64,000 nucleotides of DNA from Lentibacillus jeotgali (GTDB lineage Bacteria; Bacillota; Bacilli; Bacillales; Amphibacillaceae), in contig NZ_AGAV01000008.1 in assembly GCF_000224785.1 (NCBI RefSeq), positions 87,593 to 151,592 on the forward strand, written 5' to 3'. Shown here piece by piece: positions 1 to 12,453 of the stretch; position 1 is the first letter of the stretch; the number at the start of each line of letters is the position of its first letter. The notes below the pieces were generated by a model that was not told the DNA's origin, did no database searches, and saw nothing but the letters and a program-made list of their open reading frames with translations. The translations under genes were made by a program, and so were the position numbers.

Positions 1-1347
1 AAACTGCAAAAATGGATTATATTGAGTCTGCAGCATTTATTCGCAATGTTCGGGTCAACAATTTTGGTTCCGTTCCTGACAGGGTTGTCACCTGCAGTAG
101 CGCTAATCTCCAGTGGCCTGGGAACACTGGCCTACTTAATCATCACCAAAGGAAACATCCCGGCATATCTTGGTTCAAGCTTTGCATTTATTGCACCGAT
201 TGTTGGTGCCAGTTCAGCCGGCGGTCCGGCTGGTGCGATGATCGGAACGTTTTTGGCAGGGCTAGTCTACGGTGTCATTGCCTTACTTATCAAAATACTT
301 GGCTTAAACTGGCTGATGCGAATTTTGCCGCCGATTGTTGTGGGCCCCGTCATTATTGTAATCGGCCTTGGCCTTGCCTCAACTGCAATTGATATGGCCA
401 TGTATGTGCCGGGTTTAGATGAAAATGTATACAGTGGTACGCATTTTAGTGTCGCGCTTTTCACACTCGCCGTAACCATTGCAGCATCGATTTTTTTCCG
501 AGGCTTCTTTGGACTGATACCGATTTTGATTGGCATTGTTTCGGGTTATACGTTCGCCATCTTCCAGGGTGTAGTAGACACTTCGGAAATAAAAGCCGAA
601 TGGGCAGATATGACCTCTGCAGGATCAATTGGCGAATTCTTTACAGGAGTCTTTAAATTACCTGACTTTATTATACCGTTCGCAGATTACTCACCATTTG
701 ATGTGATTAGTGGTGAAATTGTACTGCTGATGGTGCCGGTTGCACTTGTAACAATCGCTGAACACATTGGTGATCAGATGGTGCTGTCAAAAGTTGTTGG
801 GCGAAACTTCATTAAAAAACCCGGCCTGCACCGCTCTATTCTTGGTGACGGCGCGGCAACGATGATCGCTTCGTTTCTGGGCGGACCGCCGAACACAACA
901 TACGGTGAAAATATCGGTGTCCTCTCGATTACAAGGGTATTCAGTGTGTTCGTTATAGGCGGTGCTGCGGTTTTTGCCATTTGCTTTGGGTTTGTCGGGA
1001 TTATAACGGCTACCATCAGTTCCATTCCCTCAGCTGTCATGGGCGGTGTATCGATCCTGTTATTCGGCATTATTGCGTCAAACGGACTGCGAATGCTGAT
1101 TGATAATCAGGTGGATCTGAGTGATAAACGAAATCTTGTGGTTGCATCTGTCATCCTCGTAATCGGTGTTGGCGGAGCGTTTATCCAGTTGTCAGATAAC
1201 CTGCAAATCGCTGGAATGGCATTGTCGGCCATCATTGGTGTTTTACTGAATCTCGTCCTGCCCGGTAAGGAAAGCGGATATGGGAATGGGGCGATGTTTG
1301 ATGACAGTGAGATCAAGAACAGCAAAAATCGCGATGACGCAGCTTAG
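1..1347 (+). CDS. pyrP: Uracil permease (NCS2 family), 5' end outside window
   Basis: Uracil:proton symporter of the cytoplasmic membrane, NCS2/UraA family. The reading frame is open from base 1 (KLQKWIILSLQHLFAMFGS), so the true start lies upstream; the first in-frame start-like codon, TTG at 22, falls inside the conserved SLQHLFAMFGSTILVP segment. Further family marks are YLGSSFAFIAP and the GGPPNTTYGENIG substrate-site segment near residue 295. About a dozen hydrophobic segments are visible. It is the first gene seen of the pyr operon, with pyrB only 30 bases downstream, so the PyrR attenuator that B. subtilis has between these genes cannot fit here. The context favours uracil over xanthine as substrate. 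Confidence 0.93.
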   Translation, partial: KLQKWIILSLQHLFAMFGSTILVPFLTGLSPAVALISSGLGTLAYLIITKGNIPAYLGSSFAFIAPIVGASSAGGPAGAMIGTFLAGLVYGVIALLIKILGLNWLMRILPPIVVGPVIIVIGLGLASTAIDMAMYVPGLDENVYSGTHFSVALFTLAVTIAASIFFRGFFGLIPILIGIVSGYTFAIFQGVVDTSEIKAEWADMTSAGSIGEFFTGVFKLPDFIIPFADYSPFDVISGEIVLLMVPVALVTIAEHIGDQMVLSKVVGRNFIKKPGLHRSILGDGAATMIASFLGGPPNTTYGENIGVLSITRVFSVFVIGGAAVFAICFGFVGIITATISSIPSAVMGGVSILLFGIIASNGLRMLIDNQVDLSDKRNLVVASVILVIGVGGAFIQLSDNLQIAGMALSAIIGVLLNLVLPGKESGYGNGAMFDDSEIKNSKNRDDAA

Positions 1348-1377
1348 TCTAAAGCCAGATTTTAGAAAGGATGATGA

Positions 1378-2304
1378 ATGATGCGGGAATTTTTATCAAC
1401 ACGTGAACTTTCGAGTGACTCGATTTATAGCATTCTGGAGACAGCTGAGGCAATGCGGAAAAAACCGGAATCAATACGAAGCGAAAGATTTGCAGCGAAT
1501 TTGTTTTTTGAAGTGAGCACACGGACAAAAACGAGTTTTCAGGTTGCCGAAAAGAGGCTGGGGATGGAAACCCTCGATTTTCAGATGGAAAGTTCCAGTA
1601 TGACTAAAGGCGAATCACTTTATGATACGGTACGCACGTATGAAGCGATCGGGGCGGATCTCCTGATTGTCCGGCATGCGTATGACCATTGGTATGATGA
1701 ATTGGCCGGAAGAATATCAGTCCCGATCATCAATGCCGGTGCAGGGAAAGGAGAGCATCCGACTCAATCAATGCTTGATCTGTTGACAATCTATCAGGAA
1801 TTCGGTTCATTTGAAGGTTTGAATGTAGTTATAGCAGGTGATATTAAGCACAGTCGGGTGGCACGTTCCAATGCTTATGCACTGACGACCCTGGGTGCTA
1901 ATGTGAGTTTTGCAGCAGCACCCGGATTTGAAGATGATTCATTCGATATTCCGTACGTGTCAATGGATGAGGCATGTGATATGTGCGATGTGCTGATGCT
2001 GCTCAGAATCCAGCATGAACGCCATGCTCAAGTATCCTATCGAACGACGTCATATCTGGGTGATTATGGCCTCACGATGGAGCGTGAGCGGCGAATGCGG
2101 GATCATGCCATTGTACTTCATCCGGCTCCCGTTAATCGTGGTGTTGAAATTGATACCAGATTAGTAGAATGCGATCGCTCAAGGATTTTCAAACAAATGG
2201 AAAACGGTGTTCACACCCGAATGGCCATTATATCAATCTTGTTAAATGAATGGGGGGCCGGTCATGAAAATTTTACTGAAAAATACCAGACAATTGCTAC
2301 GTGA
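1378..2304 (+). CDS. pyrB: Aspartate carbamoyltransferase catalytic subunit
   Basis: Condenses carbamoyl phosphate with aspartate to carbamoyl aspartate, the committed step of pyrimidine synthesis. The carbamoyl-phosphate loop STRTKTSF is at residues 47-54, with GEHPTQ near 125 and LHPAPVNRG near 245. The length, 308 residues, is normal for the Bacillus enzyme, which works without a regulatory chain; no pyrI is present. Two adjacent ATG codons (1378 and 1381) follow a GAAAGGATG ribosome site; either may be used. The 3' end overlaps pyrC by about 40 bases, which implies coupled translation. Confidence 0.97.
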   Translation: MMREFLSTRELSSDSIYSILETAEAMRKKPESIRSERFAANLFFEVSTRTKTSFQVAEKRLGMETLDFQMESSSMTKGESLYDTVRTYEAIGADLLIVRHAYDHWYDELAGRISVPIINAGAGKGEHPTQSMLDLLTIYQEFGSFEGLNVVIAGDIKHSRVARSNAYALTTLGANVSFAAAPGFEDDSFDIPYVSMDEACDMCDVLMLLRIQHERHAQVSYRTTSYLGDYGLTMERERRMRDHAIVLHPAPVNRGVEIDTRLVECDRSRIFKQMENGVHTRMAIISILLNEWGAGHENFTEKYQTIAT

Positions 2305-3565
2305 TAATGAAACAGAGCATTGTGACATTTTAATAGAGAAGGGAAGAATCAGCAAAATAGCAGCTGATATCAATGAAGAGACTGATAAACTGATTGATTG
2401 TAAACACCATATGGTATTCCCGGGTTTCGTCGATGTTCATGTCCATTTGCGCGAACCGGGGGGAGAACATAAGGAGACGATTAAAACCGGGACGAAAGCA
2501 GCAGCACGCGGCGGCTTTACAACGATATGTGCAATGCCGAATACAAATCCCGTGCCTGATGATACGGAAGCACTTCAGGCATTACTGGATAAAATTAATG
2601 AAGATGCCTATGTACGTGTGCTTCCATACGCATCGATCACGAAAAATTTAAAAGGTGAGGAACTGACCGGCATATCAAGCCTTGCTGAGGCGGGTGCATT
2701 TGCATTTACAGATGATGGTGTGGGCATCCAGACAGCTGATTTCATGCTGCGGGCAATGCGTGCAGCTGCAGCTAATGGCAAGCCCGTTGTTGCGCACTGC
2801 GAAGATAATTCACTCGTATACGGCGGTGTTGTTCACAATGGTAAGATAAGTGAACGTCTCAGATTACCGGGGATTTCTTCATTAAGTGAATCGGTGCAAA
2901 TTGCCCGGGATGTGCTGTTGGCTGAAGCAGCTGGTTGCCATTATCATGTTTGCCATGTGAGCACAAAGGAATCGGTACGGATTATTCGTGATGCCAAACA
3001 GGCGGGTATACATGTCACTGCTGAAGTGACCCCGCACCATCTGTTATTGAATGAAGATGCGATTCAGGACGATGATGCCAATTTTAAAATGAATCCGCCA
3101 TTGCGCAGCACTGAAGATCAGGAAGCGTTATTGGAAGGCTTAATGGATGGAACCATTGATTTAATTGCAACTGACCATGCACCACATGCAGAAGCAGAAA
3201 AAGAAAATGGGTTTTTAAATGCGCCATTTGGGATTGTCGGTCTGGAAACTGCCTTTCCACTACTTTATACATATCTGGTGCGCACGAAAAAAGTAACACT
3301 GGAACAATTAATCAGCTGGCTGACTGTGAAACCGGCTACTATTTTTCAACTGTCTTATGGCGTGCTGCAGGAAGGTGCAATAGCGGATTTGACGATCGTG
3401 GATTTGAATAAAAACGTCTGTTTTGATAAGCAAACCTTTTATTCAATGGGGAGAAACACACCTTTTCATGGCTGGCAGGTACAGGGGATCCCACTAGTAA
3501 CCATTGCAGAGGGAAAAATCGTATACAGAAGCAGTCGGGAAACAGATTGTATACATATTAATTAA
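2264..3565 (+). CDS. pyrC: Dihydroorotase, class I
   Basis: Zinc amidohydrolase that cyclises carbamoyl aspartate to dihydroorotate. The metal-binding DVHVHLREPG motif sits at residues 57-66 (His59, His61), followed by substrate-binding MPNTNP, AHCED, CHVST and the ATDHAPH motif with its catalytic Asp. I chose ATG 2264, after a GGGGGG-rich Shine-Dalgarno, because the protein then begins MKILLKNTR as in relatives; an in-frame ATG at 2246 would add six residues. It lies within the pyr operon and its start is inside the pyrB tail. A 67-base AT-rich gap separates it from carA. Confidence 0.97.
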   Translation: MKILLKNTRQLLRDNETEHCDILIEKGRISKIAADINEETDKLIDCKHHMVFPGFVDVHVHLREPGGEHKETIKTGTKAAARGGFTTICAMPNTNPVPDDTEALQALLDKINEDAYVRVLPYASITKNLKGEELTGISSLAEAGAFAFTDDGVGIQTADFMLRAMRAAAANGKPVVAHCEDNSLVYGGVVHNGKISERLRLPGISSLSESVQIARDVLLAEAAGCHYHVCHVSTKESVRIIRDAKQAGIHVTAEVTPHHLLLNEDAIQDDDANFKMNPPLRSTEDQEALLEGLMDGTIDLIATDHAPHAEAEKENGFLNAPFGIVGLETAFPLLYTYLVRTKKVTLEQLISWLTVKPATIFQLSYGVLQEGAIADLTIVDLNKNVCFDKQTFYSMGRNTPFHGWQVQGIPLVTIAEGKIVYRSSRETDCIHIN

Positions 3566-3632
3566 TGTTTATAATTATACAAATAAACTAGACTAATAAA
3601 ATCATATAAAAAAGTCAAGGAGGCGTCATCAT

Positions 3633-4727
3633 ATGGCTGAACGCCAGCTTATTCTTGAAGATAGTACCATTTTTACCGGTGAAGGGTTTGGCGCTGATAT
3701 CAGCGCAACAGGTGAGGTTGTTTTCAATACCGGTATGACCGGCTATCAGGAGGTTATAACGGATCCGTCTTATTGTGGTCAGATGGTTGTTATGACTTAC
3801 CCGCTCATCGGAAACTACGGGATTAACCGGGATGATTTTGAAACGGTAACGCCTTTTATTCACGGGTTGATCGTCAAGGAATTCAGTGAATTTCCATCAA
3901 ACTTTCGCAGTGATGAAACATTACACGATTATTTGAAAGCAAACGGAATTCCCGGGATATCAGGACTTGATACACGAAAGCTGACCAAAATCATCCGTAA
4001 GCATGGAACAATGAAAGCCATAATGGCGGATGCTGGTATGCCAGCGGAGGAGCTCATCGAAAGCCTTAAAGGTCTGCCTGACCAAACCGATCAGGTTAAC
4101 CAAACGTCAACCATTAAGCCCTACGTTGTACCTGGACGGGGCAAACGTATTGTGTTAGTCGATTTTGGCATGAAACATAGCATCCTGCGCGAATTGACGA
4201 AACGGGATTGTCATGTGACGGTTGTTCCATATAATTACAGTGCTGGAGACATTTTACGCCTAAAGCCTGATGGTATTATGCTGACAAATGGACCGGGTGA
4301 TCCGAAAAATGTTCCTGAATCGATTGAGATGGTTCAAACCGTATTGGGAAAAATTCCGCTGTTTGGCATTTGTCTTGGACATCAGCTGTTTGCACTTGCC
4401 TGTGGCGCGGACACGAAGAAAATGGCGTTTGGACATCGCGGTGTCAATCAGCCGGTTAAGGATACGGAAAAAAATAAAACATTTATGACGTCACAAAATC
4501 ACAGCTATGCGGTCACTCATGATTCTTTGATTGGGACAGATCTGGATTTAATCCAGTTTTCCCTGAACGATAATTCGGTGGAAGGAATCAGACACCTAAC
4601 ATATCCGGCCTTTTCGGTTCAATATCATCCGGAAAGCTCACCAGGGCCTGAGGATACACCACAATTATTCGACGAGTTTCTTCAGATGATTTCAGAATTT
4701 AGACAGAAGGAGAATGTATATGCCTAA
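3633..4727 (+). CDS. carA: Carbamoyl phosphate synthase small (glutaminase) subunit
   Basis: Hydrolyses glutamine and passes ammonia to CarB. An N-terminal CPSase small-chain domain (about 1-140) is followed by a class I glutamine amidotransferase domain carrying the nucleophile Cys in [10 protein letters not shown] (near residue 247) and the His-Glu pair in YHPESSPGP (near 332). The length of 364 residues is normal. The start follows an AAGGAGG site. Its stop overlaps the carB start by eight bases. Position in the pyr operon shows that this is the pyrimidine-specific copy (pyrAA type) rather than the arginine one. Confidence 0.97.
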   Translation: MAERQLILEDSTIFTGEGFGADISATGEVVFNTGMTGYQEVITDPSYCGQMVVMTYPLIGNYGINRDDFETVTPFIHGLIVKEFSEFPSNFRSDETLHDYLKANGIPGISGLDTRKLTKIIRKHGTMKAIMADAGMPAEELIESLKGLPDQTDQVNQTSTIKPYVVPGRGKRIVLVDFGMKHSILRELTKRDCHVTVVPYNYSAGDILRLKPDGIMLTNGPGDPKNVPESIEMVQTVLGKIPLFGICLGHQLFALACGADTKKMAFGHRGVNQPVKDTEKNKTFMTSQNHSYAVTHDSLIGTDLDLIQFSLNDNSVEGIRHLTYPAFSVQYHPESSPGPEDTPQLFDEFLQMISEFRQKENVYA

Positions 4728-7700
4728 AAATACCAGCATTAATAAAGTTCTCGTTATTGGATCAGGACCGATTGTCATCGGACAGGCTGCTGAATTTGAT
4801 TATTCCGGATCGCAGGCATGTCAGGCATTGAAAGAAGAAGGCTATACAGTTGTCTTGGCCAACTCCAACCCGGCGACGATTATGACAGATGTGACAGTAG
4901 CAGACCAAATTTATATGGAACCTTTGACGGTTGGCTTTTTGACTAAAATAATCCGGAAAGAACAGCCCGACGCGATCCTCCCGACACTTGGCGGGCAAAC
5001 GGCCCTCAATCTGGCCGTGGAACTGGAACAAACGGGAATTCTTGGTGAACATGATGTCGAAATGCTGGGAACACCGCTCAATGCCATTGAGCAGGCGGAA
5101 GACCGGGAAAAATTCCGTTCCCTGTTGGAGGAACTCAATGAACCTTTCCCGGACAGCCAGATTGTACATTCTGTTGAAGGGGCGTGTGATTTTGCGGGTG
5201 ACATCGGTTATCCGGTAATCGTTCGTCCTGCCTACACGCTGGGCGGAACCGGCGGCGGTATGTGCTATAACGAGTCCGAATTAAAGGAGATTACCCGTAA
5301 CGGATTGGCGCTTTCCCCTGTACATCAATGTTTAATCGAAAAAAACATAGCCGGATTCAAAGAAATCGAATATGAAGTGATGCGCGATAAGCATGACCAG
5401 GCGATTGTGGTCTGCAATATGGAAAATGTTGATCCGGTAGGCATTCATACCGGTGATTCGATTGTTGTAGCACCATCTCAAACACTTAGTGACAGAGAAT
5501 ATCAGCTGTTAAGGAACGCCTCGCTGAAAATTATCAGGGCACTGGATATCGAGGGCGGATGTAATGTTCAGCTGGCGCTTGACCCTGACAGTTTTACCTA
5601 CTATGTGATTGAAGTAAATCCGCGGGTAAGCAGATCTTCCGCGCTTGCGTCCAAAGCTACGGGCTATCCGATTGCCAAAATGGCGGCTAAAATTGCAGCT
5701 GGCTTAACGCTGGACGAGATCATCAATCCCATTACAGGCACAACGTACGCCTGCTTTGAACCAGCTCTCGATTACGTGGTTACGAAAATCCCGCGCTTCC
5801 CGTTTGATAAATTTGTGAACGGCAACAGGCATCTCGGTACACAAATGAAAGCAACCGGCGAGGTTATGGCAATTGGCCGAAATTTCGAGGAATCACTTTT
5901 AAAAGGTGTTCGGTCACTTGATGTCGGAACAGAAGAGCTGTGGTTGCCGGATTTGGCAGAAGCATCTATTGAGGAGCTGAATAACCGTCTGCAAAAAGCG
6001 GATGATGAGCGGCTGTTCGTCCTGGCTGAAGTCTTTCGCCGGGGATTAACGGTTGACGAGGTATGGCAGCTGACAAAAATAGACCGATTCTATTTAGTTA
6101 AAATTGAACAGCTGATTGCACTGGAGACAAGATTAGCTGAAAACAGATTTCAGCCAGAAGATCTAACAGAAGCAAAGATTTCAGGGCTATCAGATGCTCA
6201 TATTGCACGGATCTGGGATACCACCGTTGATGACATCTATGAATTACGTACGAAACATAACATCGAGCCCGTTTATAAAATGGTCGACACATGTGCGGCG
6301 GAATTTGAATCTGAAACGCCTTATTTTTACAGCAGCTATGAGGATGAAAACGAGTCCTTAAAATCCGGCCGGAAGAAAATACTTGTTCTGGGATCAGGAC
6401 CGATACGGATCGGTCAGGGAATTGAATTTGATTATGCGACCGTCCATTCTGTATTGGCAATCAAAGAGATGGGCTATGAAGCAATTATTATGAATAATAA
6501 TCCCGAAACGGTCTCAACCGATTTCAGTATTTCAGATAAGCTTTATTTCGAACCGCTCACACTCGAAGATGTTATGCATGTTATTAATCTTGAACAGCCT
6601 GAAGGGGTGATTGTGCAGTTTGGCGGCCAGACAGCCATCAATCTGGCGGATGGGCTTGAGCGCCGGGGTGTTAAGATATTGGGGACTGACGTGGTGGCAA
6701 TAGACAAAGCAGAAGACCGGGATCTGTTCGAACAGCTTCTAAGCGATTTGAACTTACTGCGCCCACAAGGAAAAGCTGTACCGAAACTTGATCAGGCCGA
6801 GGAAGCGGTGCATAATATTGGTTATCCTGTACTGGTAAGACCTTCATATGTCATTGGCGGCAGCCGTATGGAAATCGTTTATGATGATGATGAGCTTCAT
6901 CACTATTTGGCTAAATCAAATGGAGCGGATGATGCACACCCCATTCTGATTGATAAGTATATAACGGGCATTGAAGTGGAAGTTGATGCCATCAGTGATG
7001 GCGAAACGGTAATCGTGCCGGGGATTATGGAGCATATTGAGCGGGCAGGTGTTCATTCTGGCGATTCCATAGCCGTCTATCCGCCGCAGCGGCTCAGTGA
7101 TGCTGTGAAGCAGAAATGTATGGAGGCCACGGAAAAAATAGCCCGTGAGATGCGTGTGAAAGGGCTTATCAATATTCAATTCATCGTAAGGGATGACGAC
7201 GTTTATGTGCTTGAAGTAAATCCGCGTGCGAGCAGAACGATTCCATTTCTGAGTAAAATAACTGGTGTCACGATGGCCAATCTGGCGACACGATGCATTT
7301 TAGGGGAGACGTTACCGGAAATGGGATACGCATCTGGAATTTTGCCTGAAAACGATACTGTCTCAGTCAAAGTACCCGTCTTCTCATTTGAAAAACTGCG
7401 CAGTGTTGACACCATACTGGGGCCTGAAATGAAATCAACAGGTGAGGCAATCGGTCATGACAAAACATTGGAAAAAGCGCTGTACAAAGGTTTAATTGCT
7501 GCCGGGCTGTCCGTTCCTCAGGAAGGTGCTGTACTTCTGACTGTAGCGGATAAAGATAAAGCAGAGACGCTTGGGATTGCTGAACGGTTTTACCGGCTTG
7601 GTTTTCAACTTTATGCTACGGAAGGGACGGCGGATTATATGGATAAAGCGGGTATTCCCGTTACACAGGTCGGGAAAATCGGATCTTCAGAACAAAACGT

Positions 7701-7916
7701 GCTGTCCGTTATTGAAAACGGCGATGTCCAGATTGTAGTGAATACACTGACCTCGGGCAAAAAGCCGCGTTCTGACGGATTTGTGATTCGGCGTGAATCA
7801 GTGGAGCATGGCATCGCGTGCTTGACAAACCTCGATACAGCGGGGGCGATATTGAATGTGATTGATGCTACAACATTCAGCGCACAACCGATGGTAGATA
7901 AACAGGCGGTTTTAAT

Positions 7917-7920
<4 letters not shown>
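4720..7920 (+). CDS. carB: Carbamoyl phosphate synthase large subunit
   Basis: Makes carbamoyl phosphate from bicarbonate, ammonia and two ATP. Two homologous ATP-grasp halves are visible, beginning with [13 protein letters not shown] near residue 10 and [14 protein letters not shown] near residue 555. A C-terminal MGS-like allosteric domain starts near 935 ([14 protein letters not shown]). At 1066 residues it has normal size. ATG 4720 gives MPKNTSINK, matching relatives; ATG 4714 lies inside the GAAGGAG site. One oddity is [10 protein letters not shown] in the second half, where relatives usually have VLGGRAMEIV. The gene overlaps both carA and pyrK. Confidence 0.97.
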
Positions 7921-9577
<1,657 letters not shown>

Positions 9578-9579
9578 TG

Positions 9580-10293
9580 ATGGGAAAAGTATTTCTGGCA
9601 TTGGACTTTCCAGTATGGCAGGAAGCAAAGGATTTTATCGAACGGAACCATTTTCAAGGTGTCCCTGTAAAAGTGGGTATGGAACTTTTTTACCGCGAAG
9701 GTCCTCGTTTGATTGATTCGTTGAAACAAAATAATCATGACGTTTTTCTTGATCTGAAACTTCACGACATCCCAACAACTGTTAAACGAAGTATGAAAAA
9801 TCTTGCCGGACTCGGCGTCGATATGATAAATATTCATGCGCTTGGCGGCAGTGATATGATTAAGCAGGCAAAAGAGGGGTTAATGGCTGGTTCATCAGTT
9901 GGTCGCGTTCCAAAATTGATTGCCGTGACCATGCTGACATCAATGGATTATCACGTCATGAACCATGAACTGGGCATACAAGGCGGCCTGCGGGATCATA
10001 CTGTGCATTTATCCGGCCTCGCTTCACAAAGCGGGGCGGATGGTGTTGTCTGCTCGGTACACGAAGCAGGGGAAATTAAGAACGTGTGCGGCAAATCATT
10101 CTTAACCGTAACGCCGGGGATACGGCTGACTGAATCAGCTGAGGATGATCAAAAGCGTATTGCAACGCCGACGTTTGCTCGTAAGAATGGGGCAGATATG
10201 ATTGTTGCAGGACGGACTGTTACAAACGCCGATAATCCAAAAGCCAAGTATGAAAAAGTGAAAAAGGAGTGGTTGTATGGGGGTAAGTCATAA
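9580..10293 (+). CDS. pyrF: Orotidine 5'-phosphate decarboxylase
   Basis: Decarboxylates OMP to UMP, the last step of the pathway. The signature DLKLHDIPTT (near residue 58) carries the catalytic Asp-Lys-Asp set, and TPGIR near 183 contacts phosphate. The protein of about 237 residues is normal. ATG 9580 follows GAAAGGGG; an in-frame GTG at 9577 overlaps the pyrD stop and is equally possible. The 3' end overlaps pyrE. Confidence 0.96.
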   Translation: MGKVFLALDFPVWQEAKDFIERNHFQGVPVKVGMELFYREGPRLIDSLKQNNHDVFLDLKLHDIPTTVKRSMKNLAGLGVDMINIHALGGSDMIKQAKEGLMAGSSVGRVPKLIAVTMLTSMDYHVMNHELGIQGGLRDHTVHLSGLASQSGADGVVCSVHEAGEIKNVCGKSFLTVTPGIRLTESAEDDQKRIATPTFARKNGADMIVAGRTVTNADNPKAKYEKVKKEWLYGGKS

Positions 10294-10891
10294 CATAGCA
10301 AGAGAGCTGCTCAACATTAAGGCTGTGCAGATCAGTCCTGACGATTATTTCACCTGGACATCTGGAACTAAATCACCTATCTACTGTGATAACCGGTTGA
10401 CAATGTCATACCCCAATCTGCGGAATAAAATTGCAGAAGCATTTGTAGAGCTGCTTAACCAGGCGAAGTGGCGGCCCGATGTTATCGCCGGCTGCGCAAC
10501 TGCCGGCATTCCGCATGCTGCCTGGATCGCCGAAAAGCTTAACCTGCCAATGGTTTATGTTCGGTCCAAGCCAAAAGGCCACGGCAAAGGAAATCAAATT
10601 GAAGGCAAGCTTGAAACAGGACAGCGTGTTGTTGTTATTGAAGACCTGATATCAACAGGCAGCTCATCAATTGAAACCGCGACCGTACTAGAACGAGAAG
10701 GCGCTGAGGTGCTTGGTGTACTTGCTATTTTTACATATGAACTTGAAAAAGCGGAACAGCAATTCAAGGAAGCACAATTTGAATACCAGACAATTACTGA
10801 TTATGAAGAAATCTTGAAATTATTATCCGAAGATGGAACGATCAGTGAAGCAGAGCTAAAAAAATTGGAAGAATGCCGTCATCACATTTAA
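10277..10891 (+). CDS. pyrE: Orotate phosphoribosyltransferase
   Basis: Joins orotate and PRPP to give OMP. The PRPP-binding motif VVVIEDLISTGSSS is near residue 117, the type I phosphoribosyltransferase fold covers the chain, and the flexible-loop segment RSKPKGHGKGNQIEG is near 96. At 204 residues it is of normal size. It is the last gene of the pyr operon; its start lies 16 bases inside pyrF. A gap of 155 AT-rich bases with no clear strong terminator precedes the next gene. Confidence 0.97.
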   Translation: MGVSHNIARELLNIKAVQISPDDYFTWTSGTKSPIYCDNRLTMSYPNLRNKIAEAFVELLNQAKWRPDVIAGCATAGIPHAAWIAEKLNLPMVYVRSKPKGHGKGNQIEGKLETGQRVVVIEDLISTGSSSIETATVLEREGAEVLGVLAIFTYELEKAEQQFKEAQFEYQTITDYEEILKLLSEDGTISEAELKKLEECRHHI

Positions 10892-11046
10892 TCACATTTG
10901 TTCGTTTTTAGAATTGATTGTTATTTAGTTATGTCAAATCCCTTATCATTCATATCCGCTTATTTCTGTCCGTACAATATGGCAATAATTAAAATGATAC
11001 AGTATAATAAAAGTATATAACCATTAATTATCAACGAGGTATCATT

Positions 11047-11907
11047 ATGAAAATAGATGACTATGAATTACTGCTGAAACTCAATGAAATTGGCACCATC
11101 CGCGGTACAGCGAAGGCGATTCTTATATCCCAGCCTGCTGTGACCCAGCGTTTGAAATATATTGAGGAATATTTTGGCGAGCCAGTCTTTATTAGAACAT
11201 CAAAGAGTTTGGTGCTTACCCCGGCCGGCGAAATGATCATGGAACACGCCAGTAACGTCATCAAGGCGGAAAAAGCGATTAAAAATTCACTCGCACAGTC
11301 CAGCGGGGAGGTTCAGGGCTCTTTGTCGATTGCGTGTTCATCATTGGTCAGTCAGCGATTTCTGCCGTCAATTCTTGGTGATTATACAAATGCGTACCCA
11401 AAAGTAGCGATTGACCTGGTCACAGGTATCAGTGAAGATATTAAACGTGAACATAAAAACTATCATGTGTGCATTATTCGCGGAGAAAAGTTAAAAGAAA
11501 CAGTAAGCGAATTATTATTTGAGGATCCTTTATATATGTTCGATACAGAGCCGTTTCCAAAAAATAAAGTAAAAGAACGGCCACTTATTTCATTCAAAAG
11601 CGATGACAGTATGCACGAACTTGTTGATAACTGGCTTTATCACCATCAAGATCAAATCAAACCGATTAAAATGCTTCATGTTGATCAAATTGAAACGTGC
11701 AAGCAATTCATGGAACAAGGGTTGGGTATGGCTGTACTTCCTAAGAGTGTTTCGAAGGGTATGATGGGTGAATATCCGCATATTCCGCTCCAGTTGAACG
11801 GTAATCCTGTTACGCGAGATACATGGATTTGTTATCAGGAGGGTGTACGCAAATTGCCGCAAGTTGATCAATTCTTATCAGCAATTCTCGATAAAAAGTT
11901 CCTTTAA
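11047..11907 (+). CDS. LysR-family transcriptional regulator
   Basis: DNA-binding regulator of the LysR family. The N-terminal winged helix-turn-helix spans about residues 5-62 (GTIRGTAKAILISQPAVTQR), and a periplasmic-binding-protein-like effector domain covers about 90-285. The length, 286 residues, is slightly short for the family. The start follows ACGAGGT. It lies in the same direction as the Ohr gene 64 bases downstream, so ohr is a candidate target. The effector cannot be read from the sequence. Confidence 0.88.
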   Translation: MKIDDYELLLKLNEIGTIRGTAKAILISQPAVTQRLKYIEEYFGEPVFIRTSKSLVLTPAGEMIMEHASNVIKAEKAIKNSLAQSSGEVQGSLSIACSSLVSQRFLPSILGDYTNAYPKVAIDLVTGISEDIKREHKNYHVCIIRGEKLKETVSELLFEDPLYMFDTEPFPKNKVKERPLISFKSDDSMHELVDNWLYHHQDQIKPIKMLHVDQIETCKQFMEQGLGMAVLPKSVSKGMMGEYPHIPLQLNGNPVTRDTWICYQEGVRKLPQVDQFLSAILDKKFL

Positions 11908-11971
11908 GTGTTTAAACTGCTGAGAGAAAAGGAATACTCTTTATACATTATACTTAAAGGAGTGATCAGAC

Positions 11972-12403
11972 ATGAGCAACGTTATTTTTACCTCAAAAGC
12001 TACTGCTAAAAATGGACGTGACGGACATGTACGTTCTGCTGATGGGTTAATAGATTTAGATTTGGTCAACCCCGCAAACGATAAAGAGAGTAAGGGCTCC
12101 AACCCGGAACAGTTGTTTGCGGCAGCGTATTCAGCATGCTATGACGGAGCACTTAACCTTGTTGCATCAAATCAGAATAAAAAGATTGAGTCGGAAACTA
12201 CTGCAGAAGTCAGCTTTTTAAAGGATCCTGAAGATAACGGATTTAAAATTTCGGTTGTCTTAAATATCGAAATTGAAGGGGTAAATCCGGAAGAGGCAGA
12301 AGAACTGGCTCAGGATGCACATCAGGCTTGCCCGTATTCGAAGGCAACCCGCGGTAACATTGATGTAACGCTTAATCCTAAGGCAGTTGAAAAACCGAGC
12401 TAA
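11972..12403 (+). CDS. ohr: Organic hydroperoxide resistance protein (Ohr/OsmC family)
   Basis: Thiol peroxidase that reduces organic hydroperoxides. The two redox cysteines of the family are visible: Cys in AAYSACYDGALN (near residue 53) and Cys in AHQACPYSKATRGNIDV (near 116). The length of 143 residues and the N-terminal TAKNGRDGHVRSADG match Ohr rather than the longer OsmC. The start follows AAAGGAGTG. The usual partner, a MarR-type OhrR, is absent; a LysR gene lies upstream instead. Confidence 0.93.
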   Translation: MSNVIFTSKATAKNGRDGHVRSADGLIDLDLVNPANDKESKGSNPEQLFAAAYSACYDGALNLVASNQNKKIESETTAEVSFLKDPEDNGFKISVVLNIEIEGVNPEEAEELAQDAHQACPYSKATRGNIDVTLNPKAVEKPS

Positions 12404-12453
12404 AAAAGAATGAAAGGCTGTTTGTTCAAGATTGTTGTTTTTGACGTAAACCC

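Noticed and set aside
1340..1380. PyrR attenuator between the permease and pyrB
   Set aside because: The gap is 30 bases, too short for the antiterminator and terminator set. Any attenuator must lie upstream of the window.
6098..6460. Minus-strand frames inside carB and other conserved genes
   Set aside because: They are antisense to strongly conserved coding sequence and lack ribosome sites.
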